From the NCBI GenBank assembly GCA_026545765.1, contig JAIFAC010000281.1, positions 1 through 64,000 on the forward strand: DNA of 64,000 nucleotides. The letters run 5' to 3'. Position 1 is the first letter of the stretch. Each line of letters begins with the position of its first letter. This stretch comes from Plantago major (taxonomy: Eukaryota > Streptophyta > Magnoliopsida > Lamiales > Plantaginaceae). Both the position numbers and the translations under genes were made by a program. The notes under the pieces were generated by a model that saw only the letters and a program-made list of their open reading frames with translations, had not been told where the DNA came from and did no database searches. Positions 56,052-64,000 of this stretch are shown piece by piece.

Positions 56052-56563
56052 TGTTGAGATAATTGGACTTTTGTCCGTATGTCCTTTGGTTGGTCAAGAA
56101 TGGAAGCTAGCATGCATGGTAACATTATTCAATATCAGTATATGGGCAATGTAGCAAGAAGGAAAATTGGTGCTGGCCAATTTAATGCTACTAGTTGAGT
56201 ACTGCATTTGTGAAGTAAGCTGAGAGTTGCCTATAAAAGGCCATCTCTTGTGTTCATTTGGGAACACAACAAAGCTTCTAACTTTCTCTCTACTTCCTCA
56301 TTTGTATCTCTTATATTAAGTTGGGGTCTTAACTAGAGAGTGTTGCCAGTGAAGGTTTTGTCGAATTGGGTGATAAGAAGAATTGTATAGTTGTAACAAA
56401 TTTCTACATAGTGTATTTTCTTGTCTAGTCCCCCGTGGTTTTTCTCCTGATTTTGGAGTTTCCACGTTAAATCCTTGTGTCATTATTATTTCTCGTATTT
56501 GCTTTCCATTTCCACAATGAGTAGATTCTGGGGGAGCATATTTGCAGGGCCAAATACCCAACA
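56052..56563 (+). repeat. Orphan copia-type LTR
   Basis: The 512-bp sequence begins TGTTGAGATAATTGG and ends ATACCCAACA. A complete PBS, TGGTATCAGAGCCGG, starts at 56566. A TATA-like CTATAAAAGG (56231-56240) and a CT-rich leader sit inside, as in a U3-R-U5. No second LTR or copia gene is seen nearby, so only the left part of the element survives, or later insertions displaced the rest. Confidence 0.7.
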
Positions 56564-56565
56564 AG

Positions 56566-56580
56566 TGGTATCAGAGCCGG
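56566..56580 (+). other. Primer-binding site of the orphan copia LTR
   Basis: TGGTATCAGAGCCGG matches the initiator tRNA-Met PBS of plant copia elements and lies two bases after the LTR end. Confidence 0.85.
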
Positions 56581-56699
56581 GTTCTACTGAGGTGGAGCGT
56601 TTTGCTGGGTGGAGTTGATGACACTATAATTGAGAGTCTCATTTGGTCTTTTTTAGCGGTCTTTGTTAGTCTTTATTCATAGTTTTATAATGTTTTGGT

Positions 56700-58570
56700 G
56701 CATTTTTATGTTTGGTATTTTGTTTGTGTTTTGTAAGTTTTTGTCCTTGAGGTACATTTTGGAGTGAAGACGACTTTGCTAGATGTCAATCGAGTGAAGA
56801 AATCGTAATCCGAAGTGCCTTGAAGTTCGTCTCGTTTTATACAAGAAGCTGGAAGAAGAAACCAATTTTGTTGTCCTCATGTGACGAGATTCTGCGAGCT
56901 CGGATGTTTTGAAGAATGGAGTTAAGCGGCGAATCATTTCGCCTTGGCGAGAATCTGCGAGTGCTCAATATATTACGATAAAGAAGACTCGCCGTGGCGA
57001 GCTATTCCTTCGTCGCGGCGGGCAGAATTGAGTTTTCCCTATATTGTTAGAATTTGGTTTTCTTTTCTTCATACTTCTTTTAACCTAGTTCATAGAAGAA
57101 AGCTCCATATTCATACTTTGACATTGATAGATAGAAATTTGAGCACGGGACCCGACCCGATTTGACCGACACGAAAATGGACCGCCGTAGATAAAGGTCA
57201 CGTTTATCGACTGAGACCGGACCGTGTATAGCAGTCCGGCCGGACCGACCGGTAAAATCTGAGATGCAAATTTGGACCCATTTTGACCCTGTTGAGTGTT
57301 GATAAAAAAAAAATGGACTAATTTAATAATTAGTTATTGCACATTACACAACAAAACTCAGAAACAAATAATTAATCTGCATGAAGTTAAACAACACCAT
57401 TAAATTGATTCCACCCAAGCAAAACTACCTAGTACCTAGTCACTAGCATATGCACATCATTTTTCATTTCAAATTTCAGGAACTACTACACTAGCAGTCT
57501 AGCACACTCACTTGGGTAAATTGAAATTTAAAAAATATTATATTTTTTCACTTTGTCTAAGTTTAAGTTAGTAAGTAGTAATAACACATGCAAATAGACT
57601 TAGTTTCGGTGTGGGAAAAATTAGACGTACCAAGCCTTGTCCGGGCCGTTCCGGGTTGGACCGATTTTTTCCGGGTTTTGACCCGACCCGACCCGAAACC
57701 CGAATTTTGGTAAAACATAGATCCGAGACCCGGACCGAAAAAAGCGTCGGTCCGGGTCCGGTCCGAGTCAGGTCTGGGTCAGAGTAAAATTCGGGTCCGA
57801 TCCACTGATGTTTAGCCCTATTGATAAACAATTTGGAGCTTGATTTTGATTATTCATCGAAGGATTGATATCGAATCCCTGATTATTGTGGTAAATCTCT
57901 ATTGTTTTATCTTATTCAATTCGTTCTTATTCTGTTTCTCGAATTGTTTGAGCTTGCATGCGATTATCATTTTGTTTGTGTTAAACATGAGCAATATCTT
58001 GTATTCTTTCATCCTTGCTTCGATTATGAGTAGCTAATAAATCACTCCGAACATGGTAGTTGCGTGATAGCTTTGCGTATTCGCTTCTAGGGTTTGAAAT
58101 CGTTCATATAGATTAGGCTCGTTCAAAGATCTTCGTAAGAACCCTTCAATTCAATACTCTCGTTCAAAGATTCTCTAAAACGTTTTGGTTAAGGATCGTG
58201 GATTGACGACCCACGATTACTCTAGTTCAAATATCTTCAAACTCGTTTGGTTAAGGTTGAATTGATAGTTTTCTGTACACCGACCGTGTGACAGTATGAA
58301 CGTATCCCTGGAGCGAATTAGCATTGCTTGATCGTAACTACTGTGTTCCTTCTACCTCAATCTTACAAACAACTACATTGCTAATTTCCGTTTTCTAGTT
58401 TTAAGAAGTACTCAGTTTCAAACAAATCAACATTGTTTCACAAGTAACTGTTTGTTTTCAATCGTTGCGATAGCCTAATTGATTCATTAGCGAACGATCT
58501 CGTGGTTAGCATTGTCCATTTACAACAACTGCTTTCTACTTGTTTTCTAAGTAGTAATTTGAGCATATCA
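56700..58570 (+). repeat. Athila-type LTR (left limit uncertain), split by a hAT-like element
   Basis: The right end, ATATCA at 58570, is followed by AATT and an Athila PBS. Inside are paired CGCCTTGGCGAG and CTCGCCGTGGCGAG phrases (about 56940-57001), of a kind seen again as CTCGCCGCGGCGAG near 61079. A 689-bp hAT-like element interrupts it at 57132-57820. I could not place the TG start, and no matching 3' LTR appears before the window end. Confidence 0.55.
57132..57820. mobile_element. Non-autonomous hAT-like element
   Basis: The ends are TAGAAATTTGAGCACGGGAC on the left and, on the other strand, TAGGGCTAAACATCAGTGGA on the right. They share TAG and a GGACCCG run followed by ATTT. The flanks are TTGATAGA (57124-57131) and TTGATAAA (57821-57828), an 8-bp duplication with one mismatch. 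Many GACCCG/CCGGAC subterminal motifs lie near both ends. There is no transposase ORF. Confidence 0.5.
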
Positions 58571-58574
58571 AATT

Positions 58575-58592
58575 TGGCGCCGCTGCCGTGGA
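58575..58592 (+). other. Athila primer-binding site
   Basis: TGGCGCCGCTGCCGTGGA closely resembles the Athila PBS TGGCGCCGTTGCCGGGGA and starts four bases after the LTR end. Confidence 0.85.
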
Positions 58593-58720
58593 ACCAATTC
58601 CTATTGTAGCAGTTGATTGCGAATTTTTATTTGTTTGTTTTTCAACGTGTTGTTTTTTACACTAACGGAAACTAAGATTCTTCGAAGTTTTTGATTGTGT
58701 AGATTTCACTACAGGTTTAT

Positions 58721-59711
58721 GCTTAGCAGGAGATCACAAGGAACACCTTTGCAAGCTCCAGTGAACGAGATCGATAGACACATTCGTCATCTCAGGAGAC
58801 AGAACTTAGCAGCAATCAAAATGGCGAAGCGAGATTAACTTGACGATTCTTTGAGGTGCCTGAGATCACCTATGGAACCTACATGCAGCCTGGTGAGATT
58901 AAGGCTGAGAGGTCAGCTGTTGTGCTCTCTAATGAAGCAAGGAACATGGAGATCAAGGCTTATCATTTCCATGACCTACCCAAGTACTATGGGATGGCTA
59001 ATGAAGACGTGATCAGGTTCCTAAAAGAGTTTGTGGCATTGATTGCTAGGATCCCGCTTACTGTTGGGGAGATCACTGTTACTGATGAGGAGATTAGGAA
59101 GAAGGTTTTTCCTATGTGCATGCAGGATAAGGCTAAGAGCTAGCTTCTGAACCAGCAGGAAGGGTCTTTCCGGACTTGGGATGAGCTTTACAGGGCATTT
59201 ATGAACAAGTTCTACCTTGCAGAGAAGACTAGGCAGCTTTGGACCCACATAGAGAAGTTCATGCAGATGAGCGATGAGAGCTTCTACGAGGCTAGGGAAC
59301 GGTTTCTGAACTTGCTTTCTCAGTGCCCTCACCACAGGATGATTGAGATGGATTTGTGCTACAAGTTTTATAAGGGATTGGACTGGGAGGCGTAGAATAT
59401 GGTGGATATGACAGTCAATGGGACCATAGTTACAACATCTCCAGCAGTTTTGAATGAGGCCTTGACATCCGCTATCTCTCGACAAGGGAACACATGGAAG
59501 ATCCAGGAGAGCAGAGGTGAAATTGGTGGAAGAGGCGTCGGGACCTAGTACCTGCGACCTGGCCGAACAGATCAAGGAGATGAGGATGCTTGGCAATGTC
59601 TCAGCCCCGGCATCACAGGTAAGTGAAAGGTGCAATCTGTGCGAAAATTTTGGGCATGGTGCCAGCATGTGTAGGCTTCCTGAGATTATGAATGAGAACC
59701 CGACTCCGTAG
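58721..59711 (+). pseudogene. Athila gag
   Basis: The first ATG at 58721 opens MLSRRSQGTPLQAPVNEIDR. The gag domain is read from 58856: YHFHDLPKYYGMANEDVIRF, VFPMCMQDKAKS, then a TAG stop at 59141 where relatives have Trp (AKSWL). It continues FRTWDELYRAFMNKFYLAEK, FYEARERFLNLLSQCPHH and YKFYKGLDWEA, and another stop falls at 59393. A CCHC knuckle, CNLCENFGHGASMC, lies at about 59631-59672. The motif order is that of Athila Gag. Confidence 0.88.
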
Positions 59712-60229
59712 GTAGTTAACTGGGTACAGACTAGGCAATGAGGAACTACGGGGGAAGGTGAAGTAACGCCGAGGCCAGTTCAAACATTTAACCCGAACCG
59801 TGCCAACTTGAGCTATGATGATAACTTCTACGAGAATCGCCACAGGAAGCAAGTTTGATCCAATGAGTTCCAGCTCGGAGACTCAAGTTGACTATGAGAA
59901 TGCGAGGTAATGCCGTCGGAGATCTGAAATCACATGGAGAGGTCGAGAAGGTTCTAAGCGGAGCACGGAAGAATCGAGCGAGAGCGACGGAGGTTTGTGA
60001 TGAAAGCGGTCCAGAGGTGGCTTGAGAAGACTCTGGGCGATTTGGTTGGACATCTTGATGAGAAAGGGTAAGCTTCCGATTCTGTAGAGACCAACAGGTT
60101 CTTCTTTGTGGGGTATCATTGACAAGCGAAATAGTGAAGGCGATTGTCACCACTTGTACGTGGTCGACAAAGCGATAGCCAGTTGAGGCATCACAGGTGA
60201 CTAGGCCACAGGAAATAGTTAAGGTACAG

Positions 60230-60726
60230 GAAGTAGATGAGGTAGTTAAGTCCAGTGTTGCGACTCCAGTAGAGGAGGCAAGTGCAAAACTGGCTGTTCT
60301 TGGGGTGAAACCCACTGCTAGAGTGATCCAGAAAGCAGACAAGAGCATCAATGATGCCGACAGCTTTGACTTGGTAGTTGGGATAGGAAACTCTTCTGAG
60401 GTGACTGGCATTGTTGATAGGGAAGCAGCAGTTAACCTGATGACTATTGCAACCTATGAGGAGCTCAATTTGAAGGGTTTGGAACCCAGGAAATGCTTCG
60501 TCACATTGGCCAATGGATCAAGGATATGTTGCTACTTGGGCGACCGTTCATCAAGACCACTCGCATGATTGTCAACCTTCACGCCCGTACCTGCACCATA
60601 GAGGTACACGGCAAGCAACGTGAGTTGCGAGCCACCACCACGCCATACTCACTCCTGCAGGTTGAAACCAGGAACTATATCAGTGCACACAGGTCCCCTG
60701 TATACTTACTCTCCCCCACATGGTAG
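60230..60726 (+). pseudogene. Athila protease region
   Basis: The frame reads SSEVTGIVDREAAVNLMTIA, where relatives have a D-L/S-G-A active site, so Asp is kept but the Gly is lost. Then come LKGLEPRKCFVTLANGSRI, and in another frame LLLGRPFIKTTRMIVNLHA. The frame ends at 60726 without reaching reverse transcriptase. No RT, RNase H or integrase motif is found further on. Confidence 0.7.
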
Positions 60727-61430
60727 TAAGGGAGCTCAGAAGACCGGGAAGATCAAGTACCATTGATTATCACCCGGGAATGTCGAGCTAACGACTTTAA
60801 ACAAATGCACTTTTATTTCCTTGCTTTAGACGTTGTCCTTTTATCTTGCATTTCATACTGTTGAACTGTTTACTTTACCGTTGAGACTATTTATCTATGA
60901 CCTTAGACATTGCGGATGTCTTTACTGCTTTTGTTATTTATTCTCTTCCATGTTTGGGAGTTTAGAACCCTTGTACCAACACGAGGGAACTCGTGAAACT
61001 CCGAGTCGAGGCTTGGAGTTTCAATTTCGTGATGTGAAATTGCCAAAGGTGCAAGCAAAAAAAATTCGAAATTTTTGCTCGCCGCGGCGAGACATTTCTC
61101 TTCTCCCAGAATTTGCTTTCGAAAAAACTCGCATGTGAGGCTCCAAAAATTTGTTTCTTTTATTTAAGTAAAACTTCATGGTGTGAGCCCTTTGCTTTCC
61201 TTGTGGCTAGGTTTTTTGAAGTTTTTTACATTCTTTTCTCTTCTTCCCCGCTTCATTCTTCTTCTTTCGTCCTCTTTGTTTTTTCTCTTCTTCTTCCCCC
61301 AAAATCTCTATCTCCCTCAATTCCCCACCAAATTCCCCCATTCTTGTTGCAATCTAACGGGTTTTTCCCCCTCTCTTCGATTCTTGCTCCATTTTTATGC
61401 TTTATCCATCCAATTCTTCGGATTCACAAG
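60727..61430 (+). other. Athila internal spacer and CT-rich leader of the 3' ORF
   Basis: There is no gene. The place where pol should be holds non-coding sequence. A CTCGCCGCGGCGAG palindrome lies near 61079. A CT-rich segment (about 61240-61400) looks like a 5' UTR and ends in a GT donor at 61431 (ACAAG-GTAAAT). Confidence 0.5.
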
Positions 61431-61851
61431 GTAAATTGGCTTGAACTTCCTTCTTCCTAATTTTTTCAAGTTTACTTGAATTATGTGGTTGATCGTCGTT
61501 AGTTATGATTGATTGAGTGTAGTAGATCGATTTTGTGATGCATGGATTCCTTACTCGTTGATTTTGGAATTTACTTGCGTTTTCCAATTTTTTGCACTAC
61601 TTCCCCGTTTTTGCCAATTTATGCCATCTTGTTCCCCTTTTGCTCTGATTATCACTACCCTTATGCTTGTGAACTGATGTGAATTGAGTATCGGCCATGA
61701 TATAGAATCTTGAGTTGGTTTGGGGAATTTCGCAATCTCCCCTGTTCCTTGATCTTTTGCTGTTTCCTGACTTTTAATCACGAATTGGTTTGGGAAGGTA
61801 GTTCTCTACCCCCCCCCCCCCCATTGTTCTACACTAATACCTCTCTCGCAG
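61431..61851 (+). other. Probable 5' UTR intron of the Athila 3' ORF
   Basis: A GTAAAT donor at 61431 and a CTCTCTCGCAG acceptor ending at 61851 bracket a 421-base AT-rich segment with a long C run (about 61809-61822). The ATG follows five bases after the acceptor, at 61857. Confidence 0.55.
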
Positions 61852-61856
61852 GCATC

Positions 61857-62956
61857 ATGCCTCCCAGACCATCGAGCAAACGCCTTGTGTATGCGTCGAA
61901 GCAGCGGCAACAAGGTCCAGGGCGAGTTTTCTCACTGTCGGAGGGCAGAGCTTTTATGGAGGCAAATTTCCAGGAACCTAGGAGGGTTTGGCCTGAAAGG
62001 TAGCTAGCCCTTGATGAGCTTGAGGATGGCATTTATGCCCGTGTCTGGGCGCGAGTCAGGAACTTAGGCTGGGACAAGCTTTTTGGCAAGCAGCTGCCCT
62101 ATGATCCGAAGTTGGTTAGAGAGTTTTACATCAGCCTTCACGACTTGGAGGATGGGATGATGACGATCCGTGGTACCCGGATCAGTTTTTCTGCTAGGAG
62201 CATCATGGAGTTCCTCGGGTCCAGGGAATCCCAAACTAGGGAGGACAGGTGCACCCACTGGGGAGACAATATTCATAAACGGCTATTCGACAGTGACCTA
62301 GCCGAGTTCGTACTCCTACCCGATAATGACCCAGAGACCCACATGACCCACACCACCATTGCTCCCCACTTCCTCAAGCTAGAGGTTCGCCTCTAGCATC
62401 ACCTGGTCCAGTACAACATCACTCCCATCTCCCACTTCAACACCCTCACGCCCCATTGCCCGCATCATCCGAGCTATCATGGCCAGGCGGTTTATTGTCT
62501 TGCTATCATTTTGGAGAGGCTCGAGGAGGGCGACTAAGGGTAGCTTGCTCGGGTTCCCATGCCTCATCACGCCATCTGAGTCCTGATGTTCCGGCATTCA
62601 AAGCACGGAGACCCAAGTTGCTTTGAAATCTGCGATGCGAGTTATTAGCTCACACCCATTGCCCCTCGGTGATGATGATATTGAGGCGACTGCTCCACAG
62701 TTCTGCTAATTTCGAGGTTATTTTGAGCGGATAGTGGCGGTTCTAGGAGTGGGCGGGACCACACTATGCCCAGATTGAGGACCAGTACTCCCGCATTGAG
62801 GAGCACTACCTGCGGCAGGAGGAGCGGGAAAGGAGAGCTGATGCTAGGGAGCAGCGCGAGATTGAGCGCCTTGAGAGGCAGGAGGCCCTTTGGAAGGAAC
62901 AACAGGACTTCTGGCGCCAGCACTTCGGTGGCGGAGGCCATTCTGGATCCGCTTGA
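61857..62956 (+). pseudogene. Athila 3' ORF ('putative plant transposon protein', transposase_32-like)
   Basis: From the ATG at 61857 the product starts MPPRPSSKRLVYASKQRQQG. The core reads VREFYISLHDLEDGMMTIRG and SFSARSIMEFLGSRE, matching the plant transposon domain found in the extra ORF of Athila elements. Stops at 62001 and 62394 and further frame breaks near 62400-62750 interrupt it. The C-terminus (62760-62956) is a charged coiled coil, RREQREIERLERQEALW-like, ending GGGGHSGSA and a stop. The function is unknown. The orientation is the same as gag, and the ORF probably has its own spliced leader. Confidence 0.7.
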
Positions 62957-64000
62957 TTCTTCCAGCGGAGACAACACTACAGTTGGTCATTCTATACATT
63001 CGTCTTTCTTACACTTTTCATTGCTAGGGGATTAGCACTTGTGTAGATTTGGGGAGGCTTCGACTGTATCTGTTGCTTAAGTTGTCTCATTTTTGTACTC
63101 TATTTCGTACTCTGATTTTTATTTCTTTATTTTTATTACTCTGTTCAAGTGGTATGTTAGCCACTTGTTTGCATTATGTGATTGTGGTGGTATGTTAGCC
63201 ACCTTTTCTATGTTAGTTATATTTCTTTTCCAGTTGAGTCCAGTTTAGGTGTTAGTATTTTTTATTTTTCTCTTGTGGTGAGTCTGAGTCATTGACCAAG
63301 TCGAACATCTATTGTGAATGGTAAATTCCCTTGCTGCTTACATTTTGTTTAATGTCCAGCTAAAAGTAGTGTAGTAGGCTTTTAATCCGACAAGGTCGTT
63401 TCTCTTGTAAATAGCAAGTCTGGTTAGCCCTGTAGTCCAAAAGCCTGTGAGGAGCCTGAGCCGAAGAAAAAATATTGTGCCGGCACCTGTTATTGTGTGA
63501 TTCCTGGGTTGTGCAAGTTTTTACGTATTACTTGCGCCTTTTCATACTTATGTGTACTTAGTTTCGTTGGGGATGACGAACGGCATGCTTTGCGAATTTT
63601 ATTTCCCAGATTACATCGAGCTGGTTTGGAGAGGATTGTTCATTATGATTGTAATTTGTTATACTTGTCTTTGAAAAGTCATTCTGCTCCCCAAGATTTT
63701 GATATTTGAATCTCGGGGTGGATCTATGGTCTTAATTGATCACCGTTAGTTGTGTTGGGCGTGTTTCAAATACTACCACATACCGGCATGGCTGAAAAGC
63801 TATATGTCCGTGAAGTTGATGGCACGTATACCAAACTGACACACACAAAAGTACGGACTTTCGGTAAAACAGACACCTGCAAAAAATTGAGACTAAAAGA
63901 GCCCAATGTGGCCATGCACTGAATTCAGTGAAGTATTATGAGATCTGATGTTGTTTTGAATTGGATAAGGGGAGCAGTTTTAGTTTTTTTCAATTTTTCT
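62957..64000 (+). other. Sequence after the Athila 3' ORF
   Basis: A purine run (GGGGAGG) at about 63051 lies in AT-rich DNA. GGTATGTTAGCCAC occurs at about 63150 and 63189. No gene, LTR match to 56700-58570 or PPT-LTR border was found, so the element probably continues past the window. Confidence 0.45.

Noticed and set aside
57299..57306. Exact TTGATAAA copy that could serve as the left duplication of the hAT-like element
   Set aside because: The sequence after it is an A run with no match to the right end TAGGGCTAAACATC. The copy at 57124-57131 is followed by TAG and a GGACCCG run that mirror the right end.

Overview
This window is nuclear DNA from a flowering plant, almost certainly a eudicot and probably an asterid. 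The evidence is plant LTR-retrotransposon lineages (Tat, Athila, a long Ty1/copia), a plant L1-type LINE, hAT and Helitron DNA transposons, a plant tRNA-Val, an intron-rich mitochondrial-carrier gene and a broken NLR gene of the late-blight-R1A type common in Solanales and Lamiales. Most of the 64 kb is transposon. Only the carrier gene and the tRNA look like ordinary host genes.

Layout. 1-1478: 5' part of a hAT transposase gene (minus strand), cut by the window edge, with one GT-AG intron. 1479-4164: non-coding, with a promoter-like segment near 3370-3490 and a degenerate repeat array. 4179-11473: a nearly complete L1-type LINE (minus strand) with a poly-A tail and a 14-bp target-site duplication, plus an unusual patchwork of filler DNA at its 5' end. 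11509-12040: rest of the repeat array. 12045-12703: NB-ARC part of an NLR gene (minus). 12704-18363: AT-rich intergenic DNA with an LTR-like remnant, a 264-bp non-autonomous Helitron, a MITE-like element and several hairpins. 18364-18617: P-loop part of the NLR. 18618-48127: a Tat-lineage Ty3/gypsy element (minus strand, TSD GTTAG) inserted into the NLR reading frame. Inside it sits a 15.6-kb Ty1/copia element (24138-39704, plus strand, TSD CATCC). 48128-48537: N-terminal coiled-coil exon of the same NLR. 49491-49564: tRNA-Val(CAC). 50063-53489: mitochondrial carrier gene (minus), with 5' UTR exons to about 54600. 55429-64000: an RNase H-like fragment, an orphan LTR with a primer-binding site, and a deleted Athila-type element whose LTR carries a hAT-type non-autonomous element.

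How the pieces relate. The three NLR pieces lie in N-to-C order on one strand, so they read as one ancestral gene broken up by successive insertions. The Tat element carries, antisense to its own gag-pol, a spliced transposase_28-like gene with its own TATA box, followed by two more TATA-led units. The copia element carries, downstream of pol, a sense-strand multi-intron gene with its own TATA box. The Athila derivative keeps gag and protease, has lost RT, RNase H and integrase, and keeps a separately spliced 3' ORF. These accessory genes are the most interesting content of the window.

Limits. All calls come from reading the sequence and comparing with remembered families; no search was run. 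Many short frame breaks occur in the transposons. LTR-pair comparison suggests that part of them are base-calling errors at CTG/CAG sites rather than true mutations.
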